Source: Chryseobacterium sp. CH25
Lineage (GTDB): Bacteria > Bacteroidota > Bacteroidia > Flavobacteriales > Weeksellaceae
Length of the DNA stretch: 64,000 bases
NCBI RefSeq assembly: GCF_004119455.1
Contig: NZ_NRQT01000007.1
Coordinates: 124,001-188,000, forward strand
Direction of reading: 5' to 3'
The notes beneath the pieces were generated by a model, which was not told where the DNA came from, did no database searches, and was given only the letters and a program-made list of their open reading frames with translations. Both the position numbers and the translations under genes were made by a program. Positions 32,283 through 41,209 of the stretch are shown here, one piece after another; position 1 is the stretch's first letter; every line of letters starts with the position of its first letter.

Positions 32283-32506
32283 GCAGGTTTACAGTAATTT
32301 ATATTGTGAGTTATTTATGAATTGTATACCAGTTGAGTATTATGAACTTTATGCCTAAAACTTATCCCCGTTACTAACAATACATAACAACAACAGCTTT
32401 ATTTTTTTTAAAAGAGAAAAGATTTGTTGATTATTGAGTGATTGGCTTCGGGGAAAGTTTTTGAAAACTTTTATTTCGATCAATCTGTTGAAAAAGTTTA
32501 AAACCT

Positions 32507-32514
32507 TACATTTG
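32507..32514 (+). promoter_or_regulatory. -7 promoter element of pgk
   Basis: TACATTTG matches TAnnTTTG, with a TTG -33 candidate 16 bp upstream at 32488-32490. It leaves a leader of about 110 bases before the pgk ATG. The leader contains an 11-codon frame (MKLTLPEFVET) and GC-rich inverted segments around 32550-32590. Confidence 0.5.
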
Positions 32515-32630
32515 TGAAACGAAAAATCAAAGAAATTTATGAAATTGACCCTGCCGGAATTTGTTGAAACTTAGCCTGGCCCGGAAAGGGGATTGCATGG
32601 AATTTCAGAAAAATAAATCTAAATATAAAA

Positions 32631-33821
32631 ATGAAAACAATTAACGACTTCAATTTTAAAGATAAGAAAGCTCTTGTAAGAGTTGACTTCAATGTTCCAC
32701 AGGATGACCAGTTGAATGTGACTGACAATACCAGAATTGTTGCGGTGAAACCAACCGTTGAAAAAGTCCTTAAGGATGGTGGTTCTGTTATTTTAATGAC
32801 ACACCTTGGTAGACCAAAAGGTGAAGTGAAGGATGAGTTTTCTCTAAAACATATTATTGGTGAAGTTTCCAATGTTCTAGGACAGGAAGTGAAATTCGTT
32901 GATGAATGTATCGGAGAGAAAGCTGAAAAGGCTGCTGCAGATTTGAAGCCGGGAGAAATTTTATTATTAGAGAATGTTCGTTTTCATAATGAAGAAGAGA
33001 AAGGGGATGAAGGCTTTGCTGAGAAACTTTCTAAATTAGGAGATGCTTATGTAAATGATGCTTTCGGAACTGCGCACAGAGCTCATGCTTCTACAGCAGT
33101 TATTGCTAAATTCTTTCAATCAACTAAGTTTTTCGGTTTATTGATGGCTAAAGAACTTCAGGCTATTGATAAAGTTTTGAAAAGTGGTGAGAAACCAGTG
33201 ACAGCAATTCTAGGTGGATCTAAAGTTTCAACTAAGATTACTATTATAGAGAATATTCTTCCTGCAGTAGATAATTTAATTATTGGTGGGGGAATGGCCT
33301 TCACATTTATTAAAGCATTAGGAGGAAAAATAGGAAGTTCTTTAGTAGAAGAAGATAAACTTCCTTTAGCATTAGAAATTTTAGCTAAAGCAAAAGAACA
33401 TAAAGTAAAAGTATATCTTCCGTCTGATGCCATCATTGCTGAAAGCTTCAATAATGATGTTGAAAGAAAAGAGGTTGATATCTATGCAATTCCTGAAGGA
33501 TGGATGGGATTGGATGCAGGTCTTAAATCCAGAGATCAGTTTAATGATGTACTTTTAAATTCAAGAACAATTCTTTGGAATGGACCTATTGGAGTTTTTG
33601 AAATGTCAAATTTTGCTGGCGGAACTGTTGCTCTTGGAGAAAGTATTGCTGAAGCAACAAGATTAGGTGCCTTCTCATTAGTAGGAGGTGGTGACAGTGT
33701 TGCTTTCGTTAAGCAATTCGGATATGCTGACAAAGTAAGCTATGTTTCTACAGGTGGTGGAGCAATGCTTGAAAGTCTTGAAGGGCTTGAGCTTCCTGGT
33801 GTAGCTGCAATCAACAATTAA
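32631..33821 (+). CDS. pgk: Phosphoglycerate kinase
   Basis: A 396-residue enzyme of standard length. ALVRVDFNVPQDD near the N-terminus, LMTHLGRPKG, VNDAFGTAHRAHAST (substrate domain) and ILGGSKVSTK, ILWNGPIGVFE and LVGGGDSVAFV (nucleotide domain) are all present. It makes ATP from 1,3-bisphosphoglycerate in glycolysis. Transcribed alone, from a clear -7 element and with a strong terminator. Confidence 0.98.
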   Translation: MKTINDFNFKDKKALVRVDFNVPQDDQLNVTDNTRIVAVKPTVEKVLKDGGSVILMTHLGRPKGEVKDEFSLKHIIGEVSNVLGQEVKFVDECIGEKAEKAAADLKPGEILLLENVRFHNEEEKGDEGFAEKLSKLGDAYVNDAFGTAHRAHASTAVIAKFFQSTKFFGLLMAKELQAIDKVLKSGEKPVTAILGGSKVSTKITIIENILPAVDNLIIGGGMAFTFIKALGGKIGSSLVEEDKLPLALEILAKAKEHKVKVYLPSDAIIAESFNNDVERKEVDIYAIPEGWMGLDAGLKSRDQFNDVLLNSRTILWNGPIGVFEMSNFAGGTVALGESIAEATRLGAFSLVGGGDSVAFVKQFGYADKVSYVSTGGGAMLESLEGLELPGVAAINN

Positions 33822-33845
33822 TAGAGAATAAAATTCAATATTTTG

Positions 33846-33876
33846 AAGCCTGCTAATAATATTAGCAGGCTTTTTT
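33846..33876 (+). terminator. Terminator after pgk
   Basis: A perfect stem, AAGCCTGCTAAT and ATTAGCAGGCTT, followed by T6. Confidence 0.9.
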
Positions 33877-35444
33877 ATGCTTATATTTTCATTGAGAAAT
33901 CCTGAATTTTGAAAGAACTTTATTCCTTTTTGTTATAACCTTATGTTATATTGAATTCAGGTCTTTTGATTTAGTGGATGTTACGTTTTAAGTCCGATTA
34001 ACAAAGGATAAATCGAGAGGTAAATCTTGATAGGATAGTATAATTATCTGTATTTAAACATTAATTTTTTACCTTTTCTTTTTATACTTTTTGTTTGAAT
34101 TTTATAATTTTATAGCCATATAATAAGTGAATTTTTGACTTTATAAGAGACTTTATTCTATTGCTTTCTGGAGCATATTTTTATATTTAGAAAAGAGATT
34201 TACTCTTTATATTTTATGTCTTTTAATCTAAAATTTAAGGATATCAGACTTCAGCTAATATTGAAATTATTAGTAAAATATCTTACTTTTTTGAAATGTA
34301 TTAGCTTTTGAAATCTATTTTTAGAGTTCAATTATGAGCGGTTTTTTAAAAAAATTCTGGTGTTACGATTAATTTTTTTGTTAAACTTTTTTGACTTGGA
34401 TTTTAATACGGTCAATAAATATTGGAATTATATTCGTATCTCAATTTTTTTAAAAAAGAGTAGAGGTGAAGAAAGTATGAACAAGTCTCTATTTTCTGAA
34501 TTATCATTCTTGTTGACTCGTAAAGGATCTTGAATATTAATTTTGAAAACATATTTAAAATAGACTAGTATAAAATCATTTATTGCATAGTGCATTGATT
34601 CTTAATATGTTTTACTTTTTGAATAAGCTTATATGTAAATTAATTCGTGCAGTATTATTAGTGTTTTAAATATTTGATTATCAATGTTTAAACTGTTATT
34701 TTGATAGTTGTTTTTATCCTTTTTTTAACAATTATGGAAATAATTTTTATGTAATCATTGGTTTTTGTTTCTTGTGTTTAATTCTTTGTTGTATTCTGTT
34801 TATAATCAGTGATTAAACTTTTTTTTGTATTGATTTAAAGTATTAAATTATTTTTTTTAAAACAGTTTTGCTCTCTTATAGCTATGAAATATCTGCAATT
34901 CTTGGATTTCACGTTTAGTAATCTTTATATAATTCTTTTTAATTTTAATATTTCTGAATATCAGAATTTTCTTAAGCAATAAATTTTTCAGTTGCTTGAG
35001 ATAAATTTTATTTTTTTTTGGATTTATGAGAATTGGACTTTCGATTACAATTTTTTATCCTTTCAAAATGCCAATATCTTTTTAAAGGTTCAGGATATGT
35101 TTTTCTGTTTGTTTTAATAAAAACTCTGAAAAATGACCTTTATAAATGGCTTTAAAATTGAAAAACTAAAATTCTTCAAGGATTTATATATAAAATCAAA
35201 ATAATGGTTAAAATGGAGGGTTTATGATGGAAATTATTTTTGTATTTAAGATTTCAAGCTTTTTAACACCCATTTATGGAAAAATATTTTCTAGTAACAA
35301 ATAAGTTTGTTAAGACTTAGTTTATTTAATTTAAAAATGACAGAACTGACGAATGTGGAGTAGGGGAGTGGAACAAAATTCAATGAGTATTTTTTTGTTT
35401 AATAAAGCACGGATATAAATCTGTTAATTTAAATTTAAGTAAAT
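33877..35444. other. AT-rich gene desert
   Basis: About 1.57 kb in which I find no protein frame worth calling, no tRNA or rRNA and no DnaA boxes. By eye it is about four-fifths A+T, with long T and A runs. A short near-repeat, AAATGGCTTTAAAAT, occurs at 35144 and again at 35514. It could hold an untranslated RNA, a structural AT-rich element linked to the nearby parS/DnaA sites, or fully decayed genes. Confidence 0.6.
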
Positions 35445-35475
35445 AAAAAACTCAGAGAAATATTCTCTGAGTTTT
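35445..35475. terminator. Strong bidirectional hairpin terminator
   Basis: AAAACTCAGAGAA and TTCTCTGAGTTTT form a perfect 13-bp stem with a three-base loop, followed by AAGTTTTTT. On the minus strand it ends the methyltransferase gene. On the plus strand it would end any transcript from the gene desert. Confidence 0.85.
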
Positions 35476-35535
35476 AAGTTTTTTAGCTCAAAATGCTGAA
35501 AATCGGCTTTCAGAAATGGCTTTAAAATCGATTAT

Positions 35536-36356
35536 CTATCTTTTTTCGATAATGTATATCAAACTTGAAAATTCGTTCGAAAATGAGGCTTTTATGTTCG
35601 AAATCGTTCCGTAGATACTTGCTTTTAGCCAGAATAGAGGTGATTTTTTATATTTTTCGCTCAACATAGAGATGTAGTAAGAATCAAGGATCAAAGGTTT
35701 GATCTTTCTCATTTTCCAATCTGGTTTTTAGAAATCAGATTTTCCATTCCATTTTTAGAAAAATGATAGATGTGTCTTGGTACATCATAGGCAGCCCAAT
35801 ATTCTTTGTAATGTTTGGCATCATAAGAAGTAGGGTTGGGAACAGCAATAATAAGAAGTCCTTTGTCTTTTAATTTCGAGTGAAAGATATTGAGCATTTC
35901 ATCCTGGTTCTCTATATGCTCAAATACGTGCCATAGTGTAATTGCATCTAAACTTTTGTCTTCAATTTTTTGGATATCATCCAGGATTTTTGCTTTTGTA
36001 ATTTTTCCCTGTGCTGCTTTTCTTGCATCTGCATCCGGTTCAAAACCGAATGTTTCAAAATCATTTTCTATATACTTTACAAATTCTCCGGCACCACATC
36101 CATAATCTAATACTTTTGATCCTTGTTGAACTCTCTCAACAAGAATATTTTTTTTGTAACGCAGATTAAAAGACTGAAGAAATTTATACAGCTTTTCTTT
36201 CAGGCTTCCGGAATCCTGGTGATGAGAAATGTAATCTTCACTTTCGTAATATTTGGAAATATTGGATGGAATAGGGGAGGTTTTGTAAACTCCTTTTGTC
36301 TCTGTTTCTTTAATTTCAAATATTTCCTGTGAAAGAAAATGATCTTTTATTTTCAT
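35536..36356 (-). pseudogene. Class I SAM-dependent methyltransferase, interrupted by a frameshift
   Basis: The upstream frame gives 215 residues with methyltransferase motif I (VLDYGCGAGEFVKYI), ITLWHVFEHIEN and LIIAVPNPTSYDAKHYKEYW (motif region), then stops at 35709. In the next frame the sequence continues without a stop as WKMRKIKPLILDSYYISM, LSEKYKKSPLFWLKA and SNEFSSLIYIIEKR to a stop at 35536, the expected C-terminus of this family (about 273 residues). One base is missing near 35718-35732; adding an A to the AAAAA run gives ISKKPDWKMRKIK. It may be intact in the organism. The substrate is unknown. Confidence 0.85.
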
Positions 36357-36594
36357 TGAATTTGCTATCTGTTATATTTTAATAAATAGTAAGTCTATAC
36401 AAATTTAGTTTTTTGTGCCATTATTTAGGATGAAGATAACTTAGGATTGTAGAAGTAAATCTTTACTATGATTTAATAGTTCTTCATCGGAGTGACAAAC
36501 ATCTTTTAAAGTGTATATAACTTAAAAAATTAAGATATTCATCAACTTTTGAAAGTTAAATAAATACCTTAATTTTTATTTTTATTGCAAGAAA

Positions 36595-36610
36595 TGTTTC
36601 ACGTGAAACA
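36595..36610. other. parS site 1
   Basis: TGTTTCACGTGAAACA, an exact match to the 16-bp ParB (Spo0J) binding site, lies 9 bp beyond the 3' end of mnmG. ParB bound here loads SMC and helps segregate the replication origin. parS sites cluster near oriC in most bacteria. Confidence 0.93.
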
Positions 36611-36618
36611 TTTTTATT

Positions 36619-38481
36619 TTAACGTCCTAAATACACTAGTAAAACATTAATATCAGCCGGAGAAACCCCGCTAATCCTGCCTGCCTGTGCAATGGTCTTA
36701 GGACGTACATTAGACATCTTCTGTTTTGCTTCTGCAGAAAGGCTTGTAAGCTTGGTATAATCAAAATCTTCTGGGATTTTAATGTTTTCCAGACGGTTTA
36801 ATTTAGCTACGTTTTCCTTTTCTTTTTCAATATAGCCTTTATACTTAATATTGATCTCAGCTTGTTCCCTTACTTCGTCATTATACTGAGAAGAAGTTTC
36901 TTTAATAAAATCAATTCCATCAAGTTTATCTAAAGTCATATTAGGTCTTGTAAGAATCTGAGCGGCTCTGTAAGCTTGATCTACAGGGCTGCTTTCTATA
37001 GATTCTAAAATAGGGTTGATAACGCCTGGTTTTAAAGAAGTTTCACGTAAAAACTCTTCAAGTTGCTGACTTTCAGTTATTTTGGATTCTACTTTCCTTA
37101 ATCTATCTTCTTTTGCCAATCCAAGCTGATAGGCTTTCTCAGTTAATCTGATATCTGCGTTATCCTGTCGTAAAAGAAGCCTGTATTCGGCACGTGAAGT
37201 AAACATTCTGTATGGTTCTTCAGTTCCTTTTGTAATCAGGTCGTCAATAAGTACTCCAATATAAGCTTCGTCTCTGTTCAGGATAAACTCATCTTTTTCA
37301 TGAACTTTATTGTGAGCATTGATTCCGGCAATCAGACCTTGACCTGCTGCTTCCTCATATCCTGTAGTTCCATTGATCTGTCCTGCGAAATATAAATTAT
37401 CAATTAATTTTGTTTCTAAGGTATGCTTCAATTGGGTAGGAGGGAAGTAGTCGTATTCAATGGCGTATCCCGGACGGAAAACTTTTACATTTTCAAATCC
37501 TGGAATATGTTTCATAGCTTTGATCTGTACATCCTCCGGAAGAGAAGAACTGAATCCGTTTACATAGATCTCAACAGTTTTCCATCCTTCTGGTTCTACG
37601 AAAAGCTGGTGTCTGTTTCTTTCTGCAAAACGGTTAATTTTATCTTCAATACTTGGGCAGTATCTTGGACCTAAACTTTGAATGGTTCCATTGAACATTG
37701 GACTTCTATCGAAACCTTCACGAAGAATATCATGAACAATCTCGTTGGTATATACAATATGACAACTTAATTGTTTTGTTAATTTCGGAGTATCAAGGTA
37801 GCTGAACTTTTGAGGATTTACATCTCCTTTCTGTTCTTCCATTTTTGAGTAATCCAAACTTCTTCCGTCAACTCTTGGTGGAGTACCGGTTTTCATTCTT
37901 CCGGCTTCGAAGCCTAAACTTACTAATTGTTCGGTGATCCCAAAAGCTCTCGGTTCACCCATTCTTCCACCACCTAGTTGTTTGTCTCCAACGTGAATTA
38001 ATCCGTTCAAAAAAGTTCCGTTGGTAAGAACTACAGATTTTGCTTTGATCTCAATTCCTAAAGAAGTAATTACTCCGGTTACTTTATTATTTTCAACAAC
38101 CAGTTGTTTCACCATATCCTGAAAGAAATCAAGATTGGGAGTATTCTCTAAAGCCAGTCGCCATTCTTCGGCAAAAAGCATTCTGTCATTTTGGGTTCTT
38201 GGGGACCACATGGCAGGACCTTTTGAAAGATTCAGCATTTTGAATTGGATGGCAGATTTGTCTGCTACGATTCCGGAGTATCCACCCATTGCGTCAATCT
38301 CTCTTACGATTTGTCCTTTTGCGATTCCACCCATTGCCGGGTTGCAACTCATCTGTCCGATGGTCTGCATATTCATTGTAACCAATAGTGTTTTTGAACC
38401 CAGGTTGGCTGCCGCTGCTGCTGCTTCACATCCTGCGTGTCCTGCACCTACTACGATTACGTCATATATTTCTGAAATCAT
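36619..38481 (-). CDS. mnmG: tRNA uridine-5-carboxymethylaminomethyl modification enzyme MnmG
   Basis: A 620-residue FAD protein (GidA). VIVVGAGHAGCEAAAAAANL near the N-terminus is the FAD loop, MSCNPAMGGIAKGQIVREID and GTFLNGLIHVGD are family blocks, and the C-terminal LSAEAKQKMSNVRP with TIAQAGRISGVSPADI binds tRNA and MnmE. With MnmE it makes cmnm5U34 in tRNAs. mnmG/gidA is a classical neighbour of replication origins, and here it is bracketed by two parS sites. Confidence 0.98.
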   Translation of the reverse strand: MISEIYDVIVVGAGHAGCEAAAAAANLGSKTLLVTMNMQTIGQMSCNPAMGGIAKGQIVREIDAMGGYSGIVADKSAIQFKMLNLSKGPAMWSPRTQNDRMLFAEEWRLALENTPNLDFFQDMVKQLVVENNKVTGVITSLGIEIKAKSVVLTNGTFLNGLIHVGDKQLGGGRMGEPRAFGITEQLVSLGFEAGRMKTGTPPRVDGRSLDYSKMEEQKGDVNPQKFSYLDTPKLTKQLSCHIVYTNEIVHDILREGFDRSPMFNGTIQSLGPRYCPSIEDKINRFAERNRHQLFVEPEGWKTVEIYVNGFSSSLPEDVQIKAMKHIPGFENVKVFRPGYAIEYDYFPPTQLKHTLETKLIDNLYFAGQINGTTGYEEAAGQGLIAGINAHNKVHEKDEFILNRDEAYIGVLIDDLITKGTEEPYRMFTSRAEYRLLLRQDNADIRLTEKAYQLGLAKEDRLRKVESKITESQQLEEFLRETSLKPGVINPILESIESSPVDQAYRAAQILTRPNMTLDKLDGIDFIKETSSQYNDEVREQAEINIKYKGYIEKEKENVAKLNRLENIKIPEDFDYTKLTSLSAEAKQKMSNVRPKTIAQAGRISGVSPADINVLLVYLGR

Positions 38482-38526
38482 TTTTTATCTCGCTGTTTAA
38501 GCGTTAAACCTTAACTTTAACTACAA

Positions 38527-38542
38527 TGTTTCACGTGAAACA
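38527..38542. other. parS site 2
   Basis: A second exact TGTTTCACGTGAAACA, 46 bp upstream of the mnmG start codon and in the same AATG...TTTTT sequence context as site 1. The two sites are 1.9 kb apart. Confidence 0.93.
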
Positions 38543-38626
38543 TTTTTGAAGAATGCACTCTAGGTAAGTTTATATTGTTACTAGAATTGAGTACTTTAGA
38601 TATCGGACTTTAAGTGATTATTTAAT

Positions 38627-39046
38627 TTAATTCTTTAAATCTCTATATTTAGCTAAGTACAGATCTTCCATTCTTCGCATCTCTTTTTCCTCTGCTTCCG
38701 TCTTGTCTTTATAGCCAATAAGGTGTAAAACTCCATGGGCTAAAACCCTTCTTAATTCATCTTCATAATCTCGGGAAAGGGTAGAGGCGTTATCAGAAAT
38801 GCGCTGCAAAGATACGAAAATCTCAGCGCTAATTGTCTTCCCTTTTACATAATCAAAAGTGATGATATCGGTATAATAATCATGCTGTAAATAATCCTGA
38901 TTAATCTTTAAAAGATATTCGTCATCACAGAAAATGTAGTTGATTTCTCCTAGTTTTTTTCCTTCTGAAAGAATCAAATCTTCCAGCCATTGTTTGTAAT
39001 CTGTATCTACCGACTCCGGTAAATTTTCGTAAAAGAATTGTATCAT
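38627..39046 (-). CDS. ybeY: Endoribonuclease YbeY
   Basis: A 139-residue protein with the YbeY block ADGVL-like region read here as VLAHGVLHLIGYKDKTEAEE. In most bacteria the zinc motif is HGxLHLxGYDH; here the third His is replaced by Asp or Lys (GYKDK), as I recall for other Bacteroidota. YbeY matures the 3' end of 16S rRNA and takes part in ribosome quality control. The gene is 4 bp downstream of the patatin-like gene and probably shares its operon. Confidence 0.93.
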   Translation of the reverse strand: MIQFFYENLPESVDTDYKQWLEDLILSEGKKLGEINYIFCDDEYLLKINQDYLQHDYYTDIITFDYVKGKTISAEIFVSLQRISDNASTLSRDYEDELRRVLAHGVLHLIGYKDKTEAEEKEMRRMEDLYLAKYRDLKN

Positions 39047-39050
39047 TGTA

Positions 39051-41207
39051 TTAAAACCAGTGTCCTAAAATAACACTGAATATGCCTTTTTGATTGTTTT
39101 TTAGTGAGTGGCTGAAGTTCACTTTAATCTGCCCAAAAGGAGATTTATATCCAGCCGTAATGCCAAGCGAGCTATAATTTACTTTAACAGCATCTTCAAA
39201 TTTAATATCGTTGGAAAGGTTGGCAAAGCTAAAATTTCCGCTGATAAAGTAGTTTTTATTAAATCTGAACTGAAGATCATTGGATGCCAAAATTACGTTA
39301 TTTGTATATAATTGGGCAAAGTAAAATCCTCCAAAACGTTTAAAGTTGATGATATTCTGTTCAAATATTCCTCCCAGTCTGTATTGATAATAGGGTGGAA
39401 GATGTTCTCCAAGAGTAATTCCGCCAAATAAATTAAGACGGTATGTAAACTGTTTTCCCAACGGAATATTGATCTTTAAGTCTGCTTTTATCTGTACGAT
39501 TCTCTTCTCAACTTCAGATTTTAAAAGATCTATAACTTTTCCTTCCGCTGCAAAATAGATTCCTTTGGTTGCAAATTCTTTGTCATCCTGAGTATCGGTC
39601 TTCAGAAATATATAAGGATTTAAAAAGCGACTGTAACGTCTGTTATCGCCATTAATTTCAGCCTTAAAGTAGTCATGGCTAATACCACCACCAATTGCGT
39701 ATTTATCCTTCCATACAGACTGTATATAAGCCTCGTTTCGCATCCATTCCCATTTGTCGATAATATTATTATCTACATTTTTGAGGTCGAAACTCATTCC
39801 TGATGAATAAATACCGAATCCTGGAATATAACCGTTGTCGATAAAATAGTTCAGATAATATCTTAATTTATCACCTACTACGACATCCACAGAAAGATTA
39901 GAATTTTTAAATAAAAGCCTTTTTGCTGAATAATTAAGCAATAAACCTGTTTTGAAAACTTCATCATAATGCAATCCGAATTTTAAGAAATGCCGTGCCT
40001 CATCTTCGGTAACATACAGCTTTAAATAATTGGCATCATTTTCCTGAACAATATCGTAGTTAATGAACTTGTAATTATTGGTGGCAACAAGTTTATCCAC
40101 CATTTTATTGATATTTCCATAGGTTTGCAAAGAGGGAAGACGTAGTCCCATTTTCCCTAGAGTATAGTTTTTACCATATATTTTGCTTCCTTCTATGGAA
40201 ATACTGTCTATCTTATATACATTGGAATATATTGGATTTACGCGCTGTCTGAGACGGTCAAACTGGCGTTTTGGAAGTTGGTCCAGCACCTGGGAATATT
40301 TTAAACCTTCCACATAGCCGCTGTCAAGAATCTTTTTCTTTTCATCGTAGCTTGTGGCAGACATTCCTTTAAGGTTAGGTTTAATATTGATGTCTGTATA
40401 CTTATATTGTTTCCTTGTATCTCTTTTGATTCCGAAATCAATCACCTGGTTAAGAATGGATATAATATTGTTTAAATCTTCTCTTTTGGACAGATCCTGG
40501 TTAAGATCCACACCGATAACGATATCGATTCCCCGGTCTTTTAATGGCTTTGAAGGATAATTTACCGTCATCGCTCCATCAATATAAATACTGTCACCAA
40601 TTTTTACGGGATCCATTAAAGATGGAAATGCAGAGCTGGCCATAATAGACTGTACCAAATCTCCTTTTTCAAAGATCTGCATATTGCCGCTTTCAAGATT
40701 AGTGGCAACACATAAAAAAGGAATTGGCATTTTAGAAAAGTCTTCAATATTGGCAACATTTTTTAAAAGTTCCTTTAAAAGATAGACGTTTCTCTGCCCG
40801 GTACTGATGGAAGAGGGAAGTGTAATTTTTCCATTTTTTAATGGAATAGACAAAAGATATTTGTCTACAGATTTGTTGAAAAAGGTAGTTTCCTGTCTGG
40901 ATTTTGGATCCATAATTAAAGAATAGAAATCTGTATCCATTACAATCTTTTCTATTTCTTTACCGGAATATCCGGAAGCGTACAGACCACCAACAATGGC
41001 TCCCATACTGGTTCCGGCAATATAATCCACTTTTACTCCTAATGAATCTAATACTTTAAGCACTCCTACATGTGAAAAACCTTTGGCACCACCACCGGCG
41101 AGCGACAGTCCTATTTTGGGGTTCTTCGGAATCACCAGGTCCTTTTTTACCTGAGATTGGATCCACAGTAATGGGAATATGAAAAGAAGAATCAGGAGTT
41201 TTCTCAT
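39051..41207 (-). CDS. Patatin-like phospholipase with Omp85-type barrel
   Basis: A 718-residue exported protein. After a signal peptide (about 1-18) comes a patatin domain: GLSLAGGGAKGFSHVGVLKV (oxyanion loop, about 33-52), GTSMG with the nucleophile Ser at about 80, and the catalytic Asp in YIDGAMTV. A short POTRA-like region (KIDSISIEGSKIYG) and a C-terminal beta barrel of the Omp85 group follow, ending in the outer membrane sorting residue Phe (LGHWF). The architecture matches PlpD-type type V secretion proteins. It lies 2 bp after murF-alr, suggesting one envelope operon. Confidence 0.9.
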   Translation of the reverse strand: MRKLLILLFIFPLLWIQSQVKKDLVIPKNPKIGLSLAGGGAKGFSHVGVLKVLDSLGVKVDYIAGTSMGAIVGGLYASGYSGKEIEKIVMDTDFYSLIMDPKSRQETTFFNKSVDKYLLSIPLKNGKITLPSSISTGQRNVYLLKELLKNVANIEDFSKMPIPFLCVATNLESGNMQIFEKGDLVQSIMASSAFPSLMDPVKIGDSIYIDGAMTVNYPSKPLKDRGIDIVIGVDLNQDLSKREDLNNIISILNQVIDFGIKRDTRKQYKYTDINIKPNLKGMSATSYDEKKKILDSGYVEGLKYSQVLDQLPKRQFDRLRQRVNPIYSNVYKIDSISIEGSKIYGKNYTLGKMGLRLPSLQTYGNINKMVDKLVATNNYKFINYDIVQENDANYLKLYVTEDEARHFLKFGLHYDEVFKTGLLLNYSAKRLLFKNSNLSVDVVVGDKLRYYLNYFIDNGYIPGFGIYSSGMSFDLKNVDNNIIDKWEWMRNEAYIQSVWKDKYAIGGGISHDYFKAEINGDNRRYSRFLNPYIFLKTDTQDDKEFATKGIYFAAEGKVIDLLKSEVEKRIVQIKADLKINIPLGKQFTYRLNLFGGITLGEHLPPYYQYRLGGIFEQNIINFKRFGGFYFAQLYTNNVILASNDLQFRFNKNYFISGNFSFANLSNDIKFEDAVKVNYSSLGITAGYKSPFGQIKVNFSHSLKNNQKGIFSVILGHWF

Positions 41208-41209
41208 AG

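Noticed and set aside
33877..35444. oriC inside the gene desert
   Set aside because: It is AT-rich enough, but I found no 9-mer close to TTATNCACA there; the boxes are in the rpiB-pgk gap instead.
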